DNA of 64,000 bases from Salmonirosea sp038204185 (GCA_038204185.1 JBBRDE010000001.1:1-64000), one strand, 5' to 3'. Numbered from the stretch's first letter, positions 26,512 through 35,317 are shown. The notes: generated from the sequence alone by a model not told the origin. Translations and numbers: made by a program.

Positions 26512-27961
26512 GTTGGGTAGGTACCTTCGCGCCTGTCCGTGTTAAGAACCCGTCCAGTTTACCACGCAGTTCCTCTCGCTTCTTAGGTAGTTGGGCAGCA
26601 ACATTTCGCGTTTCGTCGATATCGTCTTTGAGGTTATACAACTCGTCAGAACCGTCCTCATAATGATGAATCAGTTTCCAATAGCCACTACGGACGATGT
26701 TGTAGGGCGTCACCTCATCGTAGCGATAGTGCGGAAAATGCCAGAACAAGTCACGCGTCGGCATTGGCTTTGCCCCCGTCGCATGGCTTAGCAGACTCAC
26801 GCCATCATTAGGTATAGCGCGATCCGGTTGGGTACCTCCTACTTCCAGCACAGTATTAAAAATATCCATCGTAATCACTGGGCTTGCCGACACCCGTGGA
26901 ACGATCTTCCCCTTCCAACTCATGATCAGGGGTACCCTTATTCCACCTTCGTACGGAAAGCCCTTACCACTGCGGAACGGCGGATTGGAAGTAATCGGGT
27001 TTTGTTCACTACCCAGCAGTCCACCGTTGTCGGAAGTAAAAATAATCAGCGTGTTTTCCAGCATATTTTGGGCTTTCAACTCAGCCACAATACGGCCTAC
27101 GTTTTCGTCCATGCTCTCGATCATAGCAGCATACACGGCGTTACCTTGCCCCTGGGAGGGTGCCTTGGCTTTATATTTCGCCACTAATTCCGGCTTTCCC
27201 CCGAGCGGCGTATGCACGGCGTAGGGGGCATAATTGATAAAGAAGGGCCCGTTTTTGTGGGTCCGAATCAGGTTGATCACTTCATCGCCCTCGCGGTCAG
27301 TCAGGTACTCACCCGCCTTGCGGGCCGGTAGCGTAGGGATTCCCTTCACCGACGCATTAGCGTAGGGGTCGAAGTAGGAAGGTGGCTGACCGAAGTCACA
27401 GCCCCCGATATTGACGTCGAACCCCTGCTTTTCGGGGTAGAATGCCTCAGTACCCAAATGCCACTTCCCGATGAACGCCGTGAAGTACCCCTGTTCTTTC
27501 AGGTACTCCGCTGTTGTTTTTTCCGATAGCGGCAGTTCAAACGGAATGGGGGGTACTTTGAGTCTTTGCGTCAAGTCCCGCTCGTATTCCTTTTTATTCT
27601 TCCCATCATACTGCACCTCGGCATTCTGGAAACTAGCGCGAATCCAGTCCGTGATGCCCGTACGGGCGGGATACTTGCCCGTCATTAGCGCTGAGCGCGA
27701 GGGCGAACAAATGGCTGCCGCCGCATACGCATCCGTAAACTTTACGCCTCCGGCAGCAAGTTTATCCAGATTTGGCGTTTCGTAATACTTGCTGCCGTAG
27801 CTACTCAGGTCGGCCCAACCGAGGTCATCCACAAAGATGAGAATCACGTTGGGTTTTTCTGGCGGGTGGGCCGATTTGTCCGGACCTGGCTTCATGGACA
27901 AAATAAAAGTAGCCAGCAGGAAAAGAGTCATGCTGGCTAGTAGGGTATGCAGTCGCTTCAT
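26507..27961 (-). CDS. Type I sulfatase (exported)
   Basis: 484-residue arylsulfatase-family enzyme with an N-terminal membrane/signal segment (8-22). Metal-binding FVDDLGWADLSSYG is at residues 43-56. The sulfatase signature CSPSRSALMTGKYPAR has Cys85, which must be converted to formylglycine by an FGE-type enzyme, and Arg89. Later blocks include GKWHLG and TSDNGG, also expected. The substrate is probably a sulfated glycan or ester, not determinable here. No polysaccharide-utilisation genes flank it; the neighbour upstream is a metallo-beta-lactamase gene. Confidence 0.9.
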   Translation of the reverse strand: MKRLHTLLASMTLFLLATFILSMKPGPDKSAHPPEKPNVILIFVDDLGWADLSSYGSKYYETPNLDKLAAGGVKFTDAYAAAAICSPSRSALMTGKYPARTGITDWIRASFQNAEVQYDGKNKKEYERDLTQRLKVPPIPFELPLSEKTTAEYLKEQGYFTAFIGKWHLGTEAFYPEKQGFDVNIGGCDFGQPPSYFDPYANASVKGIPTLPARKAGEYLTDREGDEVINLIRTHKNGPFFINYAPYAVHTPLGGKPELVAKYKAKAPSQGQGNAVYAAMIESMDENVGRIVAELKAQNMLENTLIIFTSDNGGLLGSEQNPITSNPPFRSGKGFPYEGGIRVPLIMSWKGKIVPRVSASPVITMDIFNTVLEVGGTQPDRAIPNDGVSLLSHATGAKPMPTRDLFWHFPHYRYDEVTPYNIVRSGYWKLIHHYEDGSDELYNLKDDIDETRNVAAQLPKKREELRGKLDGFLTRTGAKVPTQR

Positions 27962-28153
27962 TCGGATGTCTTGACGTTGTTACTTGGCTTCACTGAGTAC
28001 TAGTAAAGATCCTACCGAAGCGAATTTACTACCTCCGGGCTTCTGAAAATATCCTGTTAACTGGCTCTAAATTTCGCATGAAAGCCCAGTTTGGCAATAG
28101 CCATGTCTAGTGGAAATCGAGTGGTTGGCAGTGTACGAACCCAATACTTTTCC

Positions 28154-28927
28154 TTACTCGAATAGCTTCACCGTAAAATCCAACAGCTCCGTACCCCCTA
28201 CCCTCCCGTGTCCCGGAATGATGATTTTGGCCTGAGGGTACCTGTCCTTAACTTTTCGGACTGTTTCGGGCCAGGCTTTCACGTTGGCATCTTCCAGATT
28301 TCCTTTTCCGGCCCCCACCTCTTTGATCAGACAACCGCCAAACATCGCCTTGTCTTCGGGAAAATACCCAATGATGTTATCGCGGGTATGGCCCTCACCG
28401 AGGTAGGTAGCGTACACTTTTTGGGTACCTACCTTCAAATTCAGCGAGTTGGCAAATCCGTTTTGGGGTTGGGGCGATCCTTTGTCTTTCAGGAAAGCAA
28501 TGGTTCGATTTTCGGCGTAAGAAGGTACCCCCTTTTGATGAAACGCCTCCAAACCGCCCACGCAATCGGCGTGAAAATGGGTGGCTACTATCCCTTTGAT
28601 TTTAGCATGAAGTTTCCCGGTGAGGTACTCAATCAATTCTTCGGCGGTTTCGTTGGTAGCAGGCGTATCAAAAACGACTGCTTCACCCCCATTGACCACG
28701 ATCATCCCGTTACACGCCACCCGGCCAAAACTCTCGGTATTGAGGTAGGAAATGTGCTGATAGACGTGGTCAGAAAGCTTATTGATAATCAGGTTTTCTG
28801 ATTCGTATTCGGGAGTAGTGATTTGTTTTGTGGAGGTGAAGGTACCTGGTGACTGGCTGGCGTTTGTTTGGTTAGGAAGCAGGCTTTGGCTGATAAAGAC
28901 TGTTAATAGTAGGGAATATTTTATCAT
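28154..28927 (-). CDS. Subclass B1 metallo-beta-lactamase
   Basis: 257 residues with an N-terminal signal segment. All six B1 zinc ligands are readable: H117, H119 and D121 in THFHADCVGG, H180 in GEGHTRDN, C199 in FGGCLIK and H240 in IPGHGRVGG. The GNLEDANVKAWPETV block is also characteristic of B1 enzymes such as CcrA, and a Cys directly after D121 is shared with CcrA. Such enzymes hydrolyse penicillins, cephalosporins and carbapenems in the periplasm. No mobile element or integron flanks it, so it looks like a resident chromosomal gene. Activity is inferred. Confidence 0.9.
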   Translation of the reverse strand: MIKYSLLLTVFISQSLLPNQTNASQSPGTFTSTKQITTPEYESENLIINKLSDHVYQHISYLNTESFGRVACNGMIVVNGGEAVVFDTPATNETAEELIEYLTGKLHAKIKGIVATHFHADCVGGLEAFHQKGVPSYAENRTIAFLKDKGSPQPQNGFANSLNLKVGTQKVYATYLGEGHTRDNIIGYFPEDKAMFGGCLIKEVGAGKGNLEDANVKAWPETVRKVKDRYPQAKIIIPGHGRVGGTELLDFTVKLFE

Positions 28928-29043
28928 GGCGATGATTAGAAATTGAGGTACGCGATGGCTGTTTTCTTTAAAGGGTACCCTTATTATTCCAAAATTAATG
29001 AATTAGTATCAATTGGAATATACGATCCCATTTTGGTAGATGA

Positions 29044-29424
29044 TTATCTCGATCCCCCGTACAATAAGAAACTATTTTCACTTGAATTCCCACACAATTG
29101 ATTCCAGTAAGCAAGCTGGTCGCAATAATCGGGACGCTTGGTCTGCCCGGCCTTGATCTCGATCGGGATTAGTTTTTCGTTGGTTTCCACCAGCAAATCT
29201 ACTTCGCGCCCCGTTTTGTCCTGCCAAAAACAGATGGGTGGCTTTTGTCCCTGGTTCGTGAAATGTTGAGCCACCTCGCTCAGCACCCAATTCTCGAACA
29301 ACGCTCCCCGCATGTAGTACGTTTCGACCAGATCAGCCCGGCGCAGACCCAGCAACGAGCACATTAACCCGGTGTCGTAAAAGAATAGCTTGGGGCTTTT
29401 CATAATGCGTTTGTTAAAACTCTG
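29044..29424 (-). pseudogene. Remnant of DUF4143-containing ATPase
   Basis: Only the DUF4143 C-terminal part of an AAA-like ATP-binding protein survives. It shows NKRIMKSPKLFFYDTGL, then FENWVLSEV and DKTGREVDLLVET with PIEIKAGQTK, a PD-(D/E)XK-like core. Full family members are about 380-400 residues. The P-loop half is absent, the frame upstream breaks near 29425-29460 (a shifted frame reads RILPPEF before a stop), and the end is short by roughly 20 residues. An ATG at 29403 opens a 119-codon frame, but it is unlikely to be functional. Confidence 0.75.
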
Positions 29425-29528
29425 GTGGTAAGATTCGCATTGCCAACGCCAGGGGATTCAGCCTTGATTACAAATAAGAGTTAGCGGGGGAAGTTTTGAA
29501 TTGGTTTATTGATGCAATAATCGAGCGC

Positions 29529-29780
29529 TGGATTCTCTACCAGCAAAAACCCCTCACCAACGCAATGGTACGCTGCTGGCGACGCGTCGATGGCCAAACG
29601 GAAGTAGAGTTCCGGCAAACCAACGCGCAGGGCGAAGCTACGTTTAAACCCATCAAAAAAGGCAAAGCTGCCTACATGCTCAGCAGCGCCCACATGATGC
29701 GGTTGACGGGGAATGAAAAAGCGGATTGACAGAGTTTGTGGGGAAGTGTGACGTTTGGGATGCGGCGAGGTGGTTTGTAG
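29529..29780 (+). pseudogene. Remnant of DUF4198 gene with in-frame TGA
   Basis: The frame reads ILYQQKPLTNAMVRCW, QTNAQGEATF and YMLSSAHMM, the C-terminal part of a DUF4198 exported protein. A TGA at 29727-29729 interrupts it. Reading through gives AD-stop-QSLWGSVTFGM, where relatives have AD-Trp-QS, so one base change (TGG to TGA) made the stop. The 5' two thirds of the gene are missing; the sequence just upstream does not resemble the family. Confidence 0.7.
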
Positions 29781-29818
29781 GATAAGGAGCTAAGCAATGA
29801 ATAAATTTCAAAATACCA

Positions 29819-30002
29819 ATGCAAATCAGGGTATGATAAAGAAATCGGTATCCTCTACATCAAGCTGAGAGACGTGGCTATCGATGAATCGGAAGAAAAT
29901 AAAAAGGTCGTAATTCTGGATTATTCCGCAGATGGGCAACTCGTTGGTATTGAAGTACTGAATGCTTCACACTCGATGCATCAGCCGTCGAAGGTTATGT
30001 AG
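29819..30002 (+). pseudogene. Frameshifted DUF2283 gene
   Basis: DUF2283 proteins are about 60 residues. ATG at 29819 starts MQIR. After one extra G at about 29831 the frame continues as YDKEIGILYIKLRD, then VVILDYSADGQLVGIEVLNAS, matching the family closely. Removing one G from the GGG run restores a continuous reading frame ending at 30002. Either a disabling mutation or an assembly indel. Confidence 0.65.
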
Positions 30003-30065
30003 GAGATGGCGTAAACCAGCAGTAAGAGGAGTATCTGATAATTATCAAGAAAGATTCGGAGATAC

Positions 30066-30731
30066 CTACCGCAACACACCCGCCGCCCGTAGTTTGAATA
30101 TTAGATTTAACCCCACAATCTCGGATTGTACTTCGTGACATTGACCGTCGGCGTAGGTGTAGCGCGTCTTTTTCCCGTCGGGCATCACAATGTCGTAGGC
30201 TCCAGTGGCTACTTTCTGCACCGGGCACATTTTCCCAAAACGATCGGAATAAATCTGCTTCAAATTTACGGGCTCGCGGTAGTAGAGACTGGTGATGGTG
30301 TGGTTGATCGGATGGGGTACCTTGACCGTTTCCTTCGAACTGGATTTCGCATCGGCAAATGTGACGTGATAACTATCCGAAGTATGCACTGTGTTGGTTT
30401 TTTCTTTGAGCTTTCCATTCACTTGCTGACTGGACAGGGCGGTTTTGAGCACCCCTTTTTCAAACCGATTTTCCCCCACATACACTACATCGTAGAGAAA
30501 GGTATCGATGGCCCCACGCACCCGCAAATTTTCGCTGCCATCGTTTGCCTTAGCGGGTGTGATCGTTAACTCGCCTACGGAGCGACCAGCCAGTAAAATA
30601 TCGTATATAATGGCCTGACCCTTGACAGGTACTTGCAGAAGTCCCAGTGCGAGGATCAGAAAGCCGATTTGTTTTCTCACGTGTTCAGGATAGGCTGGTG
30701 GTTTTCGGGGCTTCGGGCATAGACGTTTCAA
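30066..30731 (-). CDS. DUF6134 exported protein
   Basis: Up to 221 residues. After a signal segment (QIGFLILALGLLQVPVKGQ) the mature protein is beta-rich with the pattern AIIYDILLAGRSVGELTI, SLYYREPVNLKQIYSDRFGK and YDIVMPDGKKTRYTYADG. I associate this with DUF6134, a Bacteroidota exported family of unknown function. The first 17 residues before the signal are proline- and charge-rich, so a GTG at 30680 (HVRKQ) may be the true start. It is the first intact gene to the right of the decayed stretch at 29.0-30.0 kb. Confidence 0.65.
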   Translation of the reverse strand: MKRLCPKPRKPPAYPEHVRKQIGFLILALGLLQVPVKGQAIIYDILLAGRSVGELTITPAKANDGSENLRVRGAIDTFLYDVVYVGENRFEKGVLKTALSSQQVNGKLKEKTNTVHTSDSYHVTFADAKSSSKETVKVPHPINHTITSLYYREPVNLKQIYSDRFGKMCPVQKVATGAYDIVMPDGKKTRYTYADGQCHEVQSEIVGLNLIFKLRAAGVLR

Positions 30732-30784
30732 ACGTTGTAAGGCTAAACCTAGTATAAACTACCTCATTTGGTTACTTCTCTCCA

Positions 30785-30824
30785 CCAAAAAACCACCCAA
30801 CCGGAATTATCCAGGCAGGTGGTT
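30785..30824 (-). terminator. Terminator downstream of hpf
   Basis: On the minus strand AACCACC (30824-30818) pairs with GGTGGTT (30797-30791), with further partial pairing inside, and is followed by TTTTTTGG. It lies about 45 nt after the hpf stop codon. Confidence 0.7.
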
Positions 30825-30831
30825 CGCTACT

Positions 30832-30871
30832 ATTGAGTACTTAGGGCATCAATTGAGTACTTAGGGCATCA
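30832..30871. repeat. Tandem duplication of a 20-nt unit at the hpf stop
   Basis: Two exact head-to-tail copies of a 20-nt unit (attgagtacttagggcatca) occupy 30832-30851 and 30852-30871. The last three bases are the hpf stop codon on the minus strand, so each copy carries the same tca triplet. Confidence 0.9.
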
Positions 30872-31183
30872 ATGATTTCTGACTTTGCCAACAGCCGTGT
30901 CCAGGGCTGCTTTCATTTTGATGATCGCCCCGTTGACCGCCTGTATGAGCGTGTCGTGCATTTCAGTCACGACGATGGGTTGCATGCCTTCCATGCGGGC
31001 TTCCATCAGGCATCGTTTGTCTTTTTGTCCTTCTTTGCTGCCATTTTCGTCTGAGAAATGTACTTCTACGCGAGTAAGTTGACCAGCGAACCGGTGCAAT
31101 TTTTCTGTGATCTTATCATTCAACTCCGTTTGGAATGCTTCATGGACCGTAATGTTGTTATCAGTATTGATCTGTATAATCAT
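30869..31183 (-). CDS. hpf: Ribosome hibernation factor, HPF/RaiA family (short form)
   Basis: 104-residue single-domain protein with the HPF/YfiA fold: N-terminal strand and helix (HEAFQTELNDKITEKLHRF), then VEVHFSDENG, CLMEARMEGMQPIVVTE and the helix DTLIQAVNGAIIKMKAALDTAVGK. Short HPF binds the 30S decoding region and stabilises inactive ribosomes in stationary phase. The C-terminal dimerisation domain of long HPF is absent. It appears monocistronic, with its own terminator. Confidence 0.85.
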   Translation of the reverse strand: MIIQINTDNNITVHEAFQTELNDKITEKLHRFAGQLTRVEVHFSDENGSKEGQKDKRCLMEARMEGMQPIVVTEMHDTLIQAVNGAIIKMKAALDTAVGKVRNH

Positions 31184-31323
31184 GGTATTTGAATAAGTAT
31201 TTAAATTATTTGTAAAAAATCATGAAATGCTACGCTATACCCGGAGAACCTGATGACGCTGACAGTAGGCGGAAGTAGTAAAAGAACAATGCCCGGGCTT
31301 TTTAGATTAGTTCCGAAGATGCC

Positions 31324-32049
31324 TCAATTCACCAGTGGTGCGGTCTGCTCGGCTGAGGTAATGCCCGACGGAAGTTCGAGAATGCGAATGTTGCGAAAAT
31401 GAATTTCGGCGCCTTCGGCTTCGAGGCAGATGTACCCCTTCTTGCGCTCCGAACCCCGCAATCCGTTGACAAACTTGCCGTTGACCGACAGCTTCACTAC
31501 GCCATCCACGCACACTACCACGTACTTATTCCATTCGCCTTTTCCCCGGCAGCGCTTTTCAAGCGATTTGCTACGAGTACCCCTTGGGTTGTCGGGTATA
31601 GCCGTCATACCCATCGTAGGAAATAGTTCGCCGTGAACGTAAGCATCGGTTTCGTTGTGCTGGATAGCCCATTCCAATTCCAGCATTTGCACCTCAATGG
31701 CTTTGGTGAGCGGGTTGTCGCCAAACTGGGTACCTTCGCTCCACACGAACACACCGGAGTTCCCCCCGGCTTCCATGTGTTTCCACTCGATTTCCAGAAT
31801 GAAGTTTTCGTACTGACGGTCGGTGCGCATGACGCCGATGGGTTTTCCGGTACTCACCAGAATACCCTTTTTCACCTTCCAGGTATCCTCGGCGGTGTTG
31901 ACGTTCACCCACCCTTTGAGGTCTTTCCCGTTGAACAGGTTTTTGAACATTAACGGATCAAACTCGGACTGAGCCTGGCCGGAGTGCACCAATAAGAGAA
32001 AGAAAGCCAGTTGGAAGGTACCTTTTAGCAAAAGTCGTACAGGAATCAT
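31324..32049 (-). CDS. DUF1080 (3-keto-disaccharide hydrolase family) exported protein
   Basis: 241 residues from the Met at 32049, which directly opens a signal peptide (LLLKGTFQLAFFLLLVHSGQAQ split over 7-28). The concanavalin-like DUF1080 domain follows: FKNLFNGKDLKGWVN, FILEIEWKHMEAGGNSGVFVW, IEVQMLELEW and GAEIHFRNIRILEL. The Pfam family is now named 3-keto-disaccharide hydrolase after members that cleave 3-keto-glycosides. A second DUF1080 gene lies at 34475-35317. The reading frame extends upstream to 32115, but that part is not signal-like. Confidence 0.85.
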   Translation of the reverse strand: MIPVRLLLKGTFQLAFFLLLVHSGQAQSEFDPLMFKNLFNGKDLKGWVNVNTAEDTWKVKKGILVSTGKPIGVMRTDRQYENFILEIEWKHMEAGGNSGVFVWSEGTQFGDNPLTKAIEVQMLELEWAIQHNETDAYVHGELFPTMGMTAIPDNPRGTRSKSLEKRCRGKGEWNKYVVVCVDGVVKLSVNGKFVNGLRGSERKKGYICLEAEGAEIHFRNIRILELPSGITSAEQTAPLVN

Positions 32050-32140
32050 AGGTAGCGCGTCGGTTATTACCAAAAGCAAATTCAGGCCGGAAATACTCAC
32101 CCGGCAGGATTCCAACAGGAGTACGATTTAAAAAAAACAC

Positions 32141-32869
32141 CTACCTACCCAGAAAATGCCGGAGGGTAAAGGCATTGCGGACGGCGTTTCCCCCGCCGTC
32201 GTTATTAAAATACACATACACCTCTTTCCCCGCGTACTCCCACTCGCGAATCCGGGCAGCCCACCAGCGCAGGTCGTCGTCGGAGTAGGAACCGCCGTAG
32301 AGCCAGCCCGCATCGGGTCCATGCAGCCGCACGTACACGTGAGGAGCGGTGGCACGTAGAATGCAGGGAAGACCCGCCCCGCTCATAATACAGTAGGCAG
32401 CCTGATGGCGTTCCAGGAGCTGGAAGATGGATTCCTGGTGCCAGCTGGGGTGCCGGAATTCCACCGCGACCCGAATCCAGGGGGGTACCTGGCTCAGGAA
32501 ATAGTCTAGCCGGGCATAATCATACGCGAAATTGGGCGAGAGTTGCACCAACAGAACTGCTCGCTTGTCGCCCAGAATGTGCCAGCATTTGCTAATCCGC
32601 TCCACCCACACTTCGGGAGCGTAGAGGTGTTTGGCGTGAGTAAGGCCGCGGGGAGCCTTTACCGTAAACTGAAAACCTTCCGGCAACCGCCGTCGCCAAC
32701 TGGCGAAAGTACGTTCGTGGGGCCATCGGTAGAAACTACTGTTGAGTTCTACGGTCTGGAATTGATCCACATAATAGTAAAACCTTTCGTGTACTGGGGT
32801 GATGTCGGGATAAAGTACCCCCTGCCAGTGGTCGTAGCTCCAGCCCGAAGTACCGATGTGTGCTGCTAT
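32141..32869 (-). CDS. DUF72 protein lacking a canonical start codon
   Basis: A DUF72 TIM-barrel-like protein: HIGTSGWSYDHWQG, TVELNSSFYRWP, FTVKAPRGLTHAK, VAVEFRHPSW, YVRLHGPD and VYVYFNNDGGGNAVRNA. The conserved N-terminal strand is in frame, but no ATG, GTG or TTG lies between the upstream stop at 32918-32920 and a GTG at 32770, which would delete that strand. Where relatives begin MAAHIGTSGWSY this gene has ATA (32869-32867). Translation from ATA, or from CTG at 32902, would be needed; otherwise the gene is impaired. The function of DUF72 is unknown. Confidence 0.7.
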   Translation of the reverse strand: MAAHIGTSGWSYDHWQGVLYPDITPVHERFYYYVDQFQTVELNSSFYRWPHERTFASWRRRLPEGFQFTVKAPRGLTHAKHLYAPEVWVERISKCWHILGDKRAVLLVQLSPNFAYDYARLDYFLSQVPPWIRVAVEFRHPSWHQESIFQLLERHQAAYCIMSGAGLPCILRATAPHVYVRLHGPDAGWLYGGSYSDDDLRWWAARIREWEYAGKEVYVYFNNDGGGNAVRNAFTLRHFLGR

Positions 32870-33111
32870 GTTAAATCGATTCTTTTTTACTTTTTGCCTC
32901 AGTGTTAACTCATATTCCTACACAAAAATATGTACCCATACCATTAAAGGTAATCTTGGGCAGGAGGATTCATTGCCCTTTTGGGTAGATGTAATTTTAG
33001 TTTGTGACACGATGCTTCACTACTTTTAATCCAATAAAACGTACATTGGTCGCGCAAGTAGCAGGGTACCTTGTCCGATTTTTTACTTTTCAAACCATGA
33101 TGCATAGTCCA

Positions 33112-34359
33112 ATGAAACGAGTTGTCATTACCGGCTTGGGTGCCATTACTCCGCTGGGGAATTCGGTCAATGACCTGTGGGAAAACATTAAGGCTGGCCA
33201 TAGCGGTGCCGGACCCATCACGAAGTTTGACGCCGGTCTATTCAAAACCCGCTTTGCCTGCGAGGTGAAAGGCTTTGATCCGGAGACCTACATTGATAAA
33301 AAGGAACTGAAAAAATATGATCTTTTTACCCAATACGCCCTGGCGGCCAGCGCGCAGGCCATTCAGGATGCCGGGCTTGATTTTGCCACAATGGACGAAA
33401 GCGAACGGTACGACATCGGCGTGATCTGGGGAACGGGCAACGGCGGGATCAGTACTTTTGAGCAGCAGTTGAAGGAGTTTGACACGGGGGATGGTACACC
33501 TCGGTTTAACCCCTATTTTATTCCAAAAATGATCGTGGACATTGCCGCCGGGGTGATTTCCATGCGCTACCAGTTGCACGGGCCCAATTACTGCACGGTG
33601 TCGGCTTGCGCGTCGTCCAATACAGCCATCATCAGTGCCTTCGATACCATCCGCATGGGCAAGGCCACGATGATGATTGCCGGTGGCTCCGAAGCGGCCA
33701 TAAGCCCGGCTTCGGTGGGGGGATTCAACGCCGCTCAGGCATTATCCAAACAGAACGATAGCCCGCAAACTGCCTCCAAACCCTTCGATCGCGACCGCGA
33801 CGGTTTTGTGATGGGTGAAGGGGCGGGAGCCCTGGTGCTGGAAGAACTGGAACACGCCCTGGCCCGGGGGGCCACCATCCACGCCGAGCTGGCGGGCGGC
33901 GGCATGGCAGGCGATGCCTACCACCTCACCGGAACCCACCCTGAGGGCCTTGGGGCGGTTTTGGGCATACAGCGCGCCCTGCGCGATGCGGGAATCACGG
34001 CGGAGGCTATCGACTACGTCAATGCGCACGCCACATCTACGGGTATTGGCGATTTGAGCGAACTGATAGGAATCAAAAGGGTATTCGGCGACAGACCCGT
34101 CCCGATCAGCGCCACCAAATCCATGACGGGTCACTTGTTAGGGGCGGCTGGGGCGGTGGAAAGCATCATCAGTGTGCTGTCGGTCAATCACGACTTCATT
34201 CCAGCTACCATCAACGTCAACCACCTGGACGAACGCATTCCCGAGGGCATGAATCTGATTATCGGAAAAGCCCTATCCCAAACCGTAAACTATGTACTGA
34301 ACAATACTTTTGGGTTTGGGGGGCATACGGCGAGCTCCATTTTTAAAAAGTATTCGTAG
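33112..34359 (+). CDS. fabF: 3-oxoacyl-ACP synthase II (KAS II)
   Basis: 415-residue thiolase-fold condensing enzyme that elongates acyl-ACP with malonyl-ACP. The catalytic triad is visible: Cys166 in VSACASSN, a His in YVNAHATSTGIGD near residue 306, and a His in KSMTGHLLGAAGAVE near 344. The C-terminal NNTFGFGGHTAS is also typical. Bacteroidota usually keep a main fabF next to acpP and rnc; this one stands alone and may be a second copy with another acyl preference. Upstream ATGs at 33097 and 33100 are alternative starts. Confidence 0.92.
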   Translation: MKRVVITGLGAITPLGNSVNDLWENIKAGHSGAGPITKFDAGLFKTRFACEVKGFDPETYIDKKELKKYDLFTQYALAASAQAIQDAGLDFATMDESERYDIGVIWGTGNGGISTFEQQLKEFDTGDGTPRFNPYFIPKMIVDIAAGVISMRYQLHGPNYCTVSACASSNTAIISAFDTIRMGKATMMIAGGSEAAISPASVGGFNAAQALSKQNDSPQTASKPFDRDRDGFVMGEGAGALVLEELEHALARGATIHAELAGGGMAGDAYHLTGTHPEGLGAVLGIQRALRDAGITAEAIDYVNAHATSTGIGDLSELIGIKRVFGDRPVPISATKSMTGHLLGAAGAVESIISVLSVNHDFIPATINVNHLDERIPEGMNLIIGKALSQTVNYVLNNTFGFGGHTASSIFKKYS

Positions 34360-34474
34360 TGTATAGGTCGGTGGCTATCGTTACGAATGAGGTTATTATT
34401 CATACCCCTTAGGGCTTACCGTCCAGAATAATACATCCGAGTCGGCTTCAGAGTCCAGCCGGGTAGGATATTCG

Positions 34475-35317
34475 CTATTCCAGTAGTCCGGCCGGCATTT
34501 TTTCAATCGGGCGCACCTGAATATTTCGATAGTAGACTTCGGCCCCCTCCGACTGAATCTGGATTTTACCTTTGGTGAGTGGCTGCATTGTACCATTCAC
34601 GAGATGTCGGGTATTGAGTAGTACCATATTGACGGTACCATTGGTCACGTGGACACAGGTGCCGCCTACGCAGTACAGGTCTACCACATTCCATTGGCCC
34701 GAGGGCTTCTCGGCGTCGGGGTATTTGAGGCATGAACGTCCGTTAGCGGTTTTATCCTGAAAGAGAACAGGGGAATTGCCCGGCGCATACACATACTTCC
34801 CCTTCTCATTTTTGCGGGCAGAGATGTCTGTGGCCACATTCATCACGCCCCAATAGTCGCCGGTATCGCCCTCCTGAATCTGTAACTCAAACGATTCCAT
34901 CCACAGCATGGGGGTACCATGCGCACCCACACTATGGTATAGCAGACCACTGTCGCGGGGTTGGCCCAGTTTGGGTGGCCATTGTAACTCGCCCCATTTG
35001 AATTCCAGCTGCAAATGGTAATTTTCAAAATCGGCCAGAGTGTTGATACCGCCAAAGGTTTCTCCAGAGACGCGCAGGGCCGGTTTGCCATCCACCTTCA
35101 CCACCGAAAATACCTGGTTAGGATCTTTATTCAGTCCAATGGGACCAGTTTTGGCCGATTTATCTTTGGTATAAGGCGCATCCAGGTAGGTTTCCCAGCC
35201 TTTCAGATTTTTTCCGTTGAAAAGAGATGTCCACTCATTACGTTTTTTCGAAGATTGAGCCGAAAGAGTAGAACCTGAAAGTAGGATAATACTAAACCAA
35301 AAAAGTAGCGATTTCAT
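34475..35317 (-). CDS. DUF1080 (3-keto-disaccharide hydrolase family) exported protein
   Basis: 280 residues from the Met at 35317, which opens a signal peptide (KSLLFWFSIILLSGSTLSAQ). The DUF1080 domain spans most of the rest: WTSLFNGKNLKGWETYL, YHLQLEFKWGELQWPPK, LLYHSVGAHG, ESFELQIQEGDTGDYWG and GAEVYYRNIQVRPI. It is longer than the other DUF1080 protein at 31324 and only modestly similar, so the two are probably paralogues with different substrates. The family acts on 3-keto-glycosides in characterised cases. Confidence 0.85.
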   Translation of the reverse strand: MKSLLFWFSIILLSGSTLSAQSSKKRNEWTSLFNGKNLKGWETYLDAPYTKDKSAKTGPIGLNKDPNQVFSVVKVDGKPALRVSGETFGGINTLADFENYHLQLEFKWGELQWPPKLGQPRDSGLLYHSVGAHGTPMLWMESFELQIQEGDTGDYWGVMNVATDISARKNEKGKYVYAPGNSPVLFQDKTANGRSCLKYPDAEKPSGQWNVVDLYCVGGTCVHVTNGTVNMVLLNTRHLVNGTMQPLTKGKIQIQSEGAEVYYRNIQVRPIEKMPAGLLE

